35,246 nucleotides of DNA from Candidatus Thorarchaeota archaeon (GTDB lineage: Archaea > Asgardarchaeota > Thorarchaeia > Thorarchaeales > Thorarchaeaceae): NCBI GenBank assembly GCA_016840385.1, contig JAEOSL010000024.1, positions 1-35,246 of the forward strand, in the 5' to 3' direction. The position numbers were made by a program, and so were the translations under genes. Below the pieces are notes generated by a model. It searched no databases and was not told the origin of the DNA. It saw only the letters and a program-made list of their open reading frames with translations. Shown here one piece after another: positions 8,984 through 16,218 of this stretch. Numbering within the stretch: the stretch's first letter is position 1; the number at the start of each line of letters is the position of its first letter.

Positions 8984-9106
8984 TTAATCTTCATCTGCTG
9001 CTTCTTTGTGTCCTTCATGCAATTCACGCATCGGGCGTGAAGTCTCATTGAGGTACAACGTACGTGGATGGTTTCTGCTTTTTTGGAATTTTTGTGCTGT
9101 GAACAA
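8984..9106 (-). CDS. Possible 40-residue protein (uncertain)
   Basis: A minus-strand frame from TTG 9106 to TAA encodes 40 residues. It has a basic first half (AQKFQKSRNHPRT) and an acidic, tail-like end (RELHEGHKEAADED) that looks protein-like. There is no clear SD, the start is weak, and two other frames on this strand are also open here, one with the Cys pattern RCVNC. It is not a family that can be named. It is recorded because the region is otherwise unexplained. Confidence 0.2.
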   Translation of the reverse strand: MFTAQKFQKSRNHPRTLYLNETSRPMRELHEGHKEAADED

Positions 9107-9145
9107 AAGGTGCGTAATTACTCGTCAATGAGAGTGTAACAAAAG

Positions 9146-9334
9146 TTGCATAAAAAGAAACAAAGCAAACAGGCTTCAAAGAAAAGAATCTACAAAGCAA
9201 AGGTAGACTCCAGTCGAAAGGGAGATGGATCTAAGGTCAAGAAGACTAAGAATCTCACCGTCACGCGGATTATAGAATTGTATGATCCAACCCCTTCCGT
9301 AAGTTCGAGCTTCTCTCGTAGTGAGGTGTTCTAG
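9146..9334 (+). CDS. Possible basic 62-residue protein (uncertain)
   Basis: An open frame from TTG 9146 encodes a very basic N-terminal half (HKKKQSKQASKKRIYKAK) and a neutral, Ser-rich end. It stops 1 nt before the RIO1 start at 9336, so the RIO SD (GAGGTG, 9323-9328) lies inside it. No SD precedes the TTG and no family is recognised. In many archaea eIF1A precedes RIO1, but this sequence lacks the eIF1A OB-fold pattern. It could equally be a 5' leader with compositional bias. Confidence 0.2.
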   Translation: MHKKKQSKQASKKRIYKAKVDSSRKGDGSKVKKTKNLTVTRIIELYDPTPSVSSSFSRSEVF

Positions 9335-9335
9335 A

Positions 9336-10145
9336 GTGTCTGGTGTTGTGGAGAAACTAAATCCCAGGAAAGCCAGTGCTCTGAAATTCAAGAGAGATGG
9401 TCAACGCGGATCCCAGAGAGGCTGGACTGTCCCAATTAGTGAAATCACTTTGAGTGAGGTCCGAGAAGATGCAGTCCGATTTGGACTTGCTACAGATGTG
9501 GCCTACCAAATGAATGCAGGAAAAGAAGCTTCAATCTTTGTTGCATATCATAAGGAACATCCTATCATTCTGAAAGCATTCCGTCTCTGGCAGACATCAC
9601 AGGCTAAGAAATCAAAAGGCTATTTTGCTCCAGGTAAAATGCAAGTTCTTGCGGCAAAAGAGTTTGATCTTCTTCTTGCTTGTTTCAAGGCTGGAATGCA
9701 TGTTCCGACTCCCATTGGACGAGTTGGATATTACTTGACTCAGAGATTCCTTGGTGAAGGCCTTGAACCAGCACCACAACTGAGGAATGTAACACTTGAA
9801 GACCCAGAAACAGTATTGGATCAGATTCTTGATGATTATCTCATCATGTATCGCGATGTCCATTATGTTCATGGCGACCTGAGTGCTTACAACATCCTTT
9901 GGTTTGAGAATCGGCCTTGGATTATCGATATGCCTCAAGCATACAATGTTGGTCCTTGGGCGAACATGAAACATGCAGTGAAATTGCTCCGTCGTGACAT
10001 AGTCAATGTTCTAACCTACTTCAAGAAGTACGGAATAGTCCTTGACCCTGACCATATCGTAGAAGTATTCCTCTCCGAGTATGTTCCTGATAACTTACGG
10101 AACTATGATGAGGATGTTGCTGCATCCCTAGATGGAGGGGTCTGA
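9336..10145 (+). CDS. RIO1-type protein kinase, copy 1
   Basis: A 269-residue atypical Ser/Thr kinase of the RIO family. Visible motifs are AGKEASIFVA (the glycine-loop equivalent, STGKEA in RIO1), PIILKAFRLW with the ATP-binding Lys, the catalytic loop HGDLSAYNILW and the metal-binding WIIDMPQA. RIO1 proteins act in small-subunit ribosome maturation. GTG 9336 is chosen because GAGGTG lies 7 nt upstream and the N-terminus (MSGVVEKLNP) then matches that of copy 2 (MSRVDKLNP); the frame is open to 9321. Copy 2 follows directly, so the two form an operon. A TATA-like element at 9270-9279 may drive it. Confidence 0.88.
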   Translation: MSGVVEKLNPRKASALKFKRDGQRGSQRGWTVPISEITLSEVREDAVRFGLATDVAYQMNAGKEASIFVAYHKEHPIILKAFRLWQTSQAKKSKGYFAPGKMQVLAAKEFDLLLACFKAGMHVPTPIGRVGYYLTQRFLGEGLEPAPQLRNVTLEDPETVLDQILDDYLIMYRDVHYVHGDLSAYNILWFENRPWIIDMPQAYNVGPWANMKHAVKLLRRDIVNVLTYFKKYGIVLDPDHIVEVFLSEYVPDNLRNYDEDVAASLDGGV

Positions 10146-10982
10146 ATGAGTCGAGTGGATAAACTCAACCCTCTATCGAAGGGCAGTGCAATAGATCAGA
10201 AGAGAGATGCTCTGCGTGGGGGAACATGTGGTAAGACTACAATAGAGGAACCTGGATTTGCAGAGATTCGGAATGATGCTATCCAGTTTGGACTGGCGAC
10301 TGATGTGCTCTATCCTATGAGTGCTGGCAAGGAAGCAACGATATATCTGGCGCTTTGGAACAATCATCCTATCATTCTCAAGGCATACAGGCTCTGGGCT
10401 ACTCCTCACAAATTGTCAATGACTAAAGGCCATATTCGTGAATCGAGTGGAAAGAAGACTAGATGGATTCTGGGTCTCTTAGAGGATATTGCTGTGAAGG
10501 AATTCGACATTCTCGATACTTGCTTCAGGTCTGGTGTTCGGGTTCCTACACCTATCTCCCGTGTAATGAATTACATCACAATGCGATTCATTGGTGATGG
10601 TGAAACCCCTGCTCCACAACTGAGGGAAGTTGAGCTTGAAGATCCTGAGGCGGTCATGAATGAGGTCTTTGACCAGTATCTACTCATGTATCGGGATGCA
10701 AACTATGCTCATGGAGACCTAAGTGCTTACAACATCCTTTGGTGGAAAGACCAACCTTGGATAATCGATGTTCCTCAGAGTGAGGTTGTAAACAAGTGGA
10801 GTGACATGAACAAGATCGAACTCATTCTCCAGCGTGATATTCGAAATGTGCTGAAGTACTTCGAAGGTTATGGAATCGAAAGAGATCCTGAGCATATTCT
10901 TAATGTCTTTCTCGATGCCTTCATTCCCCACAATCTGAGGAACTATCGGGAGCTTAGAAAGGAAGGAATGGAATTACTCTAG
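10146..10982 (+). CDS. RIO1-type protein kinase, copy 2
   Basis: A 278-residue paralogue of the preceding kinase with the same order of motifs: AGKEATIYLA, PIILKAYRLW, YAHGDLSAYNILWW and WIIDVPQSE. A short insertion (ESSGKKTRW region) follows the N-lobe and copy 1 lacks most of it. All catalytic residues are present in both copies, so neither looks dead. The ATG follows the copy 1 stop with no gap, and GGAGGGG at 10135-10141 is its ribosome-binding site inside copy 1. Side-by-side RIO1-like genes suggest duplication followed by division of labour. Both use HGD rather than the HAD more typical of RIO1. Confidence 0.88.
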   Translation: MSRVDKLNPLSKGSAIDQKRDALRGGTCGKTTIEEPGFAEIRNDAIQFGLATDVLYPMSAGKEATIYLALWNNHPIILKAYRLWATPHKLSMTKGHIRESSGKKTRWILGLLEDIAVKEFDILDTCFRSGVRVPTPISRVMNYITMRFIGDGETPAPQLREVELEDPEAVMNEVFDQYLLMYRDANYAHGDLSAYNILWWKDQPWIIDVPQSEVVNKWSDMNKIELILQRDIRNVLKYFEGYGIERDPEHILNVFLDAFIPHNLRNYRELRKEGMELL

Positions 10983-11023
10983 GTCTATTTCTCACTCATG
11001 GGAAGATAACAAAAAAGACATAG

Positions 11024-11046
11024 TGAGCCCCAGAAACTGAGGCTCA
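11024..11046. terminator. Hairpin between convergent genes
   Basis: Outer stem TGAGCC (11024-11029) with GGCTCA (11041-11046), one C-A mismatch, inner stem CAG/CTG and loop AAA. It lies between the RIO copy 2 stop and the stop of the convergent ACT-like gene, where a bidirectional terminator or 3'-end hairpin would sit. Confidence 0.45.
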
Positions 11047-11111
11047 ATTGCGGACGGTTGCTTGGGTTTCACCAATGATCCAAGGTGCCCAATCCCTGGA
11101 ACAAGTAGTAC

Positions 11112-11537
11112 TCAAGCTACCTTTCGCAGGACTACTCTGGACACGCCCGGTATCTTCTTCAAACTCTCTTCCAGCTCGTTCAAAGTTACAACGAGTTGGT
11201 CGGGTATGAAATAGCATTCGTAATAGCAGCGTTCGCCGCGCAAACAAACACCGGTAGTGAAAATTATGTCGCTGAGCTTGGCATCATTAAATGCGAAGTT
11301 TAGCTGCTTCAAGAAGTTTCGTGAAAGATCACTAATTTCTATTCTGAGCAGATAGATATCCTCGCTTGCCACTGGAAAGAGTTTCACAACTTTATCCTTA
11401 TGATGCAACACTGTAAGTGCTGCTTTCTCCCCGATGTCAGCCACAAACTCTGCTGGGAACTCTACTGGTTTTCCAGCGTCTAATCGTAAGATTATTGCTG
11501 AGGTAGCTCCTTCTTTATCTAACAAACTTGACAACAC
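11112..11537 (-). CDS. Small ACT-like domain protein
   Basis: A 141-residue soluble protein. From about residue 60 it follows the beta-alpha-beta-beta-alpha-beta plan of an ACT domain: IYLLRIEISDL, a helix (NFLKQLNFAFNDAKL), IIFTTGVCL, YYECYFI, a second helix (LNELEESLKKIPG) and a final strand VSRVVLRKV. ACT domains bind amino acids or other small ligands and often regulate enzymes or transcription. There is no attached catalytic or DNA-binding domain, so this may be a free sensor subunit. The N-terminal 60 residues are unassigned. The start is uncertain: GTG 11537 has AAGGA almost touching it, and TTG 11534 would be better spaced. Confidence 0.5.
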   Translation of the reverse strand: MLSSLLDKEGATSAIILRLDAGKPVEFPAEFVADIGEKAALTVLHHKDKVVKLFPVASEDIYLLRIEISDLSRNFLKQLNFAFNDAKLSDIIFTTGVCLRGERCYYECYFIPDQLVVTLNELEESLKKIPGVSRVVLRKVA

Positions 11538-11749
11538 GTCCTTAAGGGTCTGTACTTCCGATTTAGTTAATTCAGTCTATATTAAGTTATTCTGTTCTAT
11601 GGTGTCTTTGTCGGACATTCAAGTTTGTAACTATTTTATTGAAATATGCTCAATTTAGAGTAAAAATAGCCATGTTGGCATGCAGTCACTGAAGTCGCAA
11701 TGTATAATTGGTGCCGAATCATCTCCCGGCAGTGAGGAGAGAGAGTCGC

Positions 11750-12463
11750 GTGAATCCACGTTTATCCCAGTTATTTGGTATCATTCTTATTGTAATCTGT
11801 GGAGCAATGACACTAATTGTCTACCAAAGCACCATGATGACTGAAAACCCTGATTTGATTATTATGATCGCGTCTGGAATGGTAGCTTGGGCTCTTTTGG
11901 CAATGCCTGAACTGATCATCGGATTGTGGCTAGTGGCAAAGGGAACTCGTGAAGCGCGTATCGGTGATGTTTCAGGTGATTTAATTCCTCTAGTTCAGAA
12001 TGAGGGAAGAATTGGTGTTGCAGCTGCAGCACGAGAGCTTGGACGGGACCCACAGGTTATTGCTGATGCTGCTGAGAAACTATCTCGTAAACGATTGCCC
12101 CTGGTGTATCTTGACAGACGGTCTTCTGAAATTGTCAGTCCAAGTGCAGTATCTCTTGAAGAGAGTCTTCTCCATCTTTTGTATGCTCAGAGGAGAATGA
12201 CATTTGATCAGATTGGTAAGGTTACAAATGCCACAGACAAACAAATCATCGAAGCAGTAAGCGAACTATCCAAAGATGGAAAATTCCGTGGTACTATTGA
12301 CAAGAACTCTCGGGTAATCTATACTCAAGAAGCAGTTTCACAATTACCTAATGCTTTGACAACTTGTCCAAACTGTGATGGGAAATTGGATGCACCAGTT
12401 CTACCCGGTGAGGAAGAAACTTGCCCATATTGTGGACATTCCATCGTTAACAGAGTGAAGTGA
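11750..12463 (+). CDS. Membrane-anchored winged-helix / zinc-ribbon protein
   Basis: A 237-residue protein. Two transmembrane helices occupy roughly residues 5-62 (LFGIILIVICGAMTLIVY and an IIMIASGMVAWALLAM segment). A cytoplasmic part follows with helix-turn-helix-like segments (VAAAARELGRDPQVIADAAE and MTFDQIGKVTNATDKQIIEA). The C-terminus is a zinc ribbon with CPNC and CPYC pairs. The family is not recognised. The layout suggests a membrane-tethered regulator or scaffold. GTG 11750 is preferred to the longer open frame from 11708 because GGAG at 11736-11739 is correctly spaced and the hydrophobic segment then begins near the N-terminus. It overlaps the convergent PLP enzyme gene by 17 nt. 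Confidence 0.7.
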   Translation: MNPRLSQLFGIILIVICGAMTLIVYQSTMMTENPDLIIMIASGMVAWALLAMPELIIGLWLVAKGTREARIGDVSGDLIPLVQNEGRIGVAAAARELGRDPQVIADAAEKLSRKRLPLVYLDRRSSEIVSPSAVSLEESLLHLLYAQRRMTFDQIGKVTNATDKQIIEAVSELSKDGKFRGTIDKNSRVIYTQEAVSQLPNALTTCPNCDGKLDAPVLPGEEETCPYCGHSIVNRVK

Positions 12464-13613
12464 TAGGGCGGTCTCTCCGAACTCTCCATTTGTCAACTAC
12501 CTGCCCCTTCTCGACAATGTAGTAGCAGTCATGAAGATTAGCTGCGAGACATGAGTGATTCGGAAGAATTCTCACTGCATCGTTGACCTTGAGTTTTTGA
12601 ATCTCAGGAGGATTCAGAAATTTCACTTTACCATGTTCTTGGGAAAGAGAATAGAGATGAAGATTGGTGTCTATTACTTGATTGTCGTAATTAGAATAGA
12701 TTTTTCCAAAACTAGTTGTTGCTTCAAGGTGTGTTGGACCTAGATCCTTTGAGAGTGCAGTTGCACCTGCATCGGTTACTAGATAGTCATCATACTTTCC
12801 AATTATCTTTGAATATGCAGTCAATGCGCAATCAGAAATCTGACAACAACCAAGAACAACCTGTGTGTAATCGTGAAAGACATAACTTCCTGGACGTATA
12901 TCTGTGATTCCCTCCATGAAGCTATCAGTTAACTCAACCGTTGGAGTAGATCCGATGCTTACGATTTCGGGTTTGAGACTGCTACTTTCATTCTCCAATT
13001 TATCAGAAAAATCAATCATCACTTTCTGTTCTTGTAGAACTACCTCTTTGATTTGCTCAATCGATGTTGCGTCATAAGAGTGACCAGCATGAGTCAGTAT
13101 TCCCTTGAAATCTAAAGTCTTGGAACTTGCAATTCTGCTCACTAGTTTGATAGATGCAGGGTTTCTTGGGTCCACCCCAGTCCTGTGATAACCACAGTGC
13201 ACCTTGAGAAGAACCTCAATTGTCATGTTCCTTTTTTCTAATTCTAATTCCAAGTCAGATATAATCTCATTGTTCTCAAGAAGTAATCTGAGTTTCACCT
13301 TTGAAGCAATATCCAGTGCATCTTTGATTTTGTTTGATGACATCGGAACTGCATACGTTATGTCACTGAATCCCGCATCTGCAAAGATAGCAGCCTCGTC
13401 CAATGTTGACACGGTTATTCCTTTAGCTCCGTGTTCAAGCTGCATCTTGCCAATCTCTATACATTTGTGCGTCTTGATGTGCGGGCGAAGATTGACTCCA
13501 TTCGTTTCAGCTTTCATAGCCATGGTCTTGATATTGTTCTCTAGTTTCTCGTAGTCAACGAGGAGAACTGGTGTTCTAAGATTAGACAAATTCATCTTTG
13601 ACATTGCAGCCAC
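12447..13613 (-). CDS. D-serine dehydratase / D-threonine aldolase-like PLP enzyme
   Basis: A 388-residue fold-type III PLP enzyme. The N-terminal alanine-racemase-like barrel starts TPVLLVDYEKLENNI. The PLP lysine is in RPHIKTHK, followed by LTHAGHSY, SIGSTPT and RPGSYVFHD, all typical of the DSD1/D-threonine aldolase family. The C-terminal PNHSCLAANLHD carries the H-x-C zinc pair of eukaryotic-type D-serine dehydratase. The enzyme would remove D-serine (to pyruvate and ammonia) or cleave D-3-hydroxy amino acids; the family alone does not separate these. The start is GTG 13613, with in-frame ATG codons at 13604 and 13595 as alternatives. Confidence 0.85.
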   Translation of the reverse strand: MAAMSKMNLSNLRTPVLLVDYEKLENNIKTMAMKAETNGVNLRPHIKTHKCIEIGKMQLEHGAKGITVSTLDEAAIFADAGFSDITYAVPMSSNKIKDALDIASKVKLRLLLENNEIISDLELELEKRNMTIEVLLKVHCGYHRTGVDPRNPASIKLVSRIASSKTLDFKGILTHAGHSYDATSIEQIKEVVLQEQKVMIDFSDKLENESSSLKPEIVSIGSTPTVELTDSFMEGITDIRPGSYVFHDYTQVVLGCCQISDCALTAYSKIIGKYDDYLVTDAGATALSKDLGPTHLEATTSFGKIYSNYDNQVIDTNLHLYSLSQEHGKVKFLNPPEIQKLKVNDAVRILPNHSCLAANLHDCYYIVEKGQVVDKWRVRRDRPITSLC

Positions 13614-13710
13614 TCGTTATCCTGGTTGAACATGCTACCTCAAATACTCTCGTGCCGGGCGAGCGTAAGCATTTTGTAGAAGCGTGATGTCTTTCAACTT
13701 GGTGTGTGAA

Positions 13711-14211
13711 ATGGATAAGATTACTAAACTCCTGCTTGATATGCTAGAACATGAGAGTAATCAACTTCGGTTCGTATTAACTGCTGCAAAAGAAACCGAC
13801 TTGAAATTTACTCCAAAAGATGAATTACGTCCCTTGATTGATTTAACAAATCACATTGCACAGATACCTCTTATTGATTTCAAATTCTTCTCTAAGGAAT
13901 TCGAATCGTTCGAAGAAGTAAGAGCAATGGAAAAAGATCTTCGTCAAGATACAATAGATGAAATGCTGTCGATCTATGACGAAGGAATTGAGAAGATAAA
14001 GGAACAGATTTCCAAGCTCTCTGATGAACAAGTTCTTGTAAATAACTTGAAAGCATTCTATCAAGATGGTCCTGAAAAGAGCTGGGCTCATTATATCCCC
14101 GAAATCACTACACATCTTGCTATGCACAAGATGCAGTTGTGGATGTATCTAAAGCTAGCAGGTTCTCCTGTAAGCATGTGGACTTACTATGGTGTACCTC
14201 AGAGTGAATAG
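13711..14211 (+). CDS. DinB/YfiT-like four-helix-bundle protein
   Basis: A 166-residue, mostly helical protein with the DinB pattern. An N-terminal helix (KLLLDMLEHESNQLRFVL) is followed by a His in the second helix (IDLTNHIAQIPL) and a C-terminal helix with two His spaced for metal (THLAMHKMQLWMYLKLAG). DinB-like proteins bind a divalent metal with a His triad, and some are thiol S-transferases. The function here is unknown. ATG 13711 is chosen because GGTG at 13701-13704 precedes it; upstream in-frame GTG 13684 and ATG 13687 lack a site. It is convergent with the radical SAM gene (5-nt gap). Confidence 0.65.
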   Translation: MDKITKLLLDMLEHESNQLRFVLTAAKETDLKFTPKDELRPLIDLTNHIAQIPLIDFKFFSKEFESFEEVRAMEKDLRQDTIDEMLSIYDEGIEKIKEQISKLSDEQVLVNNLKAFYQDGPEKSWAHYIPEITTHLAMHKMQLWMYLKLAGSPVSMWTYYGVPQSE

Positions 14212-14216
14212 TTGAT

Positions 14217-15647
14217 TCATGTTATTCCGTGTTGATCACCACGGATGCGACGACGAAGGTTAAGGCGAACTTCATCGACCTTCTCCTTCACCTTACTACT
14301 CTTTGGCCAGAACTCCTTGATCTCATCGAATCCATGAACATCCCAGTAGAGTGGACATGCACCGTAACAATAGTCGAACTTGTCACATTTCTTGCATCCT
14401 TCTGGAGCGAATTCTTTTGCTCTCCAGAATTTGCTAGATCTATTGTACCAAACCTTCTCGAATCCTTCATGGAGTAAGTTTCCAACTGGTTCACTAAAAC
14501 TTGAGCATGGAAGGAGACCTCCCTCTGCATCAATGGAGATGAGTCCATCACAACAAGCACAGCTCTTTGCTCCTAGACCGTGAGCGATGGGGTTGAACAA
14601 ACAAACTGGCGTAGGTGCGTACCAAACAAATTGGATACCTTTCTTGCCTGCTCTTTTCTTTACTCGTTTTACAATCTCTTCTATCTCGGAATATTTGACC
14701 TGAAGTTCATTTCTTAGCTTGGCTGCTGTTCCTGTGTAAATCACCATATTCATACTAAAGTAAGAGAGTTCCAGCTCGTCAGCAAGAAAATCAACGAGTT
14801 TTTCAAGATGCTCCTTATTTGGTCTACAGATTGTTGTATTGCAATGAGTGTAGATGTCTGTTTCTCTAAGATTCTTTACACCTTGGACGGTTTGGTCAAA
14901 GGCTCCTGGTGCACCGACGATAAAATCATGAATCTCCGCATCTGGTCCTTCGATTGAAACCTGAGCACTGTTCAATCCAGCATCAACTAATTTCTGTACA
15001 AATTCCTTGCTACTGCAACGACGTCCATTTGTGATGAGGTTGACTCTGAGACCTCTTTCTCGACCGTAAGAAATCAGTTCGAACAAATCTTCTCTGAGAG
15101 TTGGTTCTCCACCAGTGAACGATAGACTCGGAGCCTTTGCGTCATCAACGATCATGTCGATGACACGTTTCACTTCCTCAGTTGACATTTCATCTGTGTC
15201 TCTATAGGGTGAGTATGCATAGCAGAATCGACATGCATTATTGCAGCGATACGTTAGGGCAATCTCACTTAGCACAGGATACTTTATCTCGCCTGTTCCA
15301 AAGGGAACAATCTTTGCTGTTCTGTATGTGTAGATATTCTGATTCCCCGAAACCATATTTCTAAGGTCATCTACAAAATCTGCAAGATCGTTGAGAACAA
15401 CCTGCTGGTCCGCACCAATAGCTACAAAGTGATTGACAATCAGTTTGGCATCCTGGCCTTCGAAAAGCAGTTGTAGCATTTTCATTGCAGTCTTATTGAG
15501 ATGCATTACCTTGTTTGGTCTCAGAATGAGCAAGTTGTCTTCTGGTCTAGGAAAGAAATAGTCCTTAACGTCATCAATGAATGCTGGAATCCAAGCTAGG
15601 TCCTCGATTGTGTAATTGTATTGTGGGATAGATTTGGACTCGGGCAT
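14217..15647 (-). CDS. PqqD-domain radical SAM/SPASM enzyme
   Basis: A 476-residue enzyme in three parts. Residues 33-100 look like a PqqD/RRE domain (LLILRPNKVMHLNKTAMKML), which in related enzymes binds the leader of a peptide substrate. The radical SAM barrel has CNNACRFC (Cys135, 139, 142, the 4Fe-4S site) and SFTGGEPTLRE. The SPASM region has the cluster CACCDG, LLPCSSF and GCKKCDKFDYCYGACP, enough cysteines for auxiliary iron-sulfur clusters. Such enzymes usually modify ribosomal peptides or proteins, although some archaeal ones act in cofactor or lipid pathways. No classical short precursor gene is next to it. Start ATG 15647 has AAGGA 5 nt upstream. Confidence 0.88.
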   Translation of the reverse strand: MPESKSIPQYNYTIEDLAWIPAFIDDVKDYFFPRPEDNLLILRPNKVMHLNKTAMKMLQLLFEGQDAKLIVNHFVAIGADQQVVLNDLADFVDDLRNMVSGNQNIYTYRTAKIVPFGTGEIKYPVLSEIALTYRCNNACRFCYAYSPYRDTDEMSTEEVKRVIDMIVDDAKAPSLSFTGGEPTLREDLFELISYGRERGLRVNLITNGRRCSSKEFVQKLVDAGLNSAQVSIEGPDAEIHDFIVGAPGAFDQTVQGVKNLRETDIYTHCNTTICRPNKEHLEKLVDFLADELELSYFSMNMVIYTGTAAKLRNELQVKYSEIEEIVKRVKKRAGKKGIQFVWYAPTPVCLFNPIAHGLGAKSCACCDGLISIDAEGGLLPCSSFSEPVGNLLHEGFEKVWYNRSSKFWRAKEFAPEGCKKCDKFDYCYGACPLYWDVHGFDEIKEFWPKSSKVKEKVDEVRLNLRRRIRGDQHGIT

Positions 15648-15773
15648 TGTTTCCTTAGCAAGTGGACAGACATCTTAAGCATTCGGTTAGGCCAGGTCAC
15701 AACTTCACTTAGCTGAAAGGCTTAAGAGTCCCCAAGGTTGAGATAGAAGTAACATCGTTGTGGAGTGTGTTCG

Positions 15774-16169
15774 ATGAGCACGAATGAGATTGTATTGCCG
15801 TACGGTAAAATCAGCAAGAAGAAGCTGGTTATGCATTTTAGCGCTTATGATATTGATCTGCCAATCATTGCTGCGGGCATCCGTGAGAGAATGGATGTCT
15901 TCCGCGAGCTTGGTGTTGCTTTTGCAGGGTTTGGGACTGAGATTCCTGAGAGTATGTCAGAACAGTCACCAGCACTTGTGAAGTGTTTCTTTGAGTATGT
16001 TGGTGAAGGTGGAGATGCAAACGAGATTCTGAAACGCGTCTATCACTTGGTCTGGGGCGGAATGATTATGGAATTCCCTGACATCGAAGAATGGGCTTCT
16101 GCAAAGGCTGACCTTTCTACACTAACACTTGCGCAAGCTGAGGTAATCAGAGCGAGAAAGGAAGATTGA
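15774..16169 (+). CDS. Unknown 131-residue soluble protein
   Basis: Not a family that can be named. It is soluble and mixed, with an N-terminal strand-rich part (EIVLPYGKISKKKLVMHF), a helix (RERMDVFRELG), a Gly-rich turn and C-terminal helices (ANEILKRVYHLVWGGMI, TLAQAEVIRARKED). There are no signal peptide, membrane segment or metal motifs. ATG 15774 is chosen because GGAG at 15762-15765 is correctly spaced; an in-frame GTG lies 9 nt earlier. It is divergent from the radical SAM gene (126-nt gap) and followed 49 nt later by the DUF2207-like gene on the same strand, with which it may be co-transcribed. Confidence 0.65.
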   Translation: MSTNEIVLPYGKISKKKLVMHFSAYDIDLPIIAAGIRERMDVFRELGVAFAGFGTEIPESMSEQSPALVKCFFEYVGEGGDANEILKRVYHLVWGGMIMEFPDIEEWASAKADLSTLTLAQAEVIRARKED

Positions 16170-16218
16170 ATGTAACGCGAAATTTGAGAGATGATATCTC
16201 CAGCATGAGGGTTCTGTC

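Larger units (their letters stand above)
8840..9335 (+). other. 496-nt gap with no confident gene
   Basis: The space between the MFS gene and the first RIO kinase. It holds a good TATA element (8872-8877), an SD (GGAGGTG, 8913-8919) in front of an 18-codon ORF (8931-8987), two other small candidates listed separately, and a second TATA-like element at 9270-9279 that suits the RIO gene. Several short frames are open on both strands and none has a recognisable family, so it could be a regulatory leader, a small protein locus or the decayed remains of a gene. No tRNA or C/D-box pattern was seen. Confidence 0.5.

Noticed and set aside
14288..14560. Cys- and Ser-rich short frames inside the radical SAM gene as precursor peptides
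   Set aside because: They are shadow frames of a strongly conserved enzyme, without their own ribosome-binding sites.
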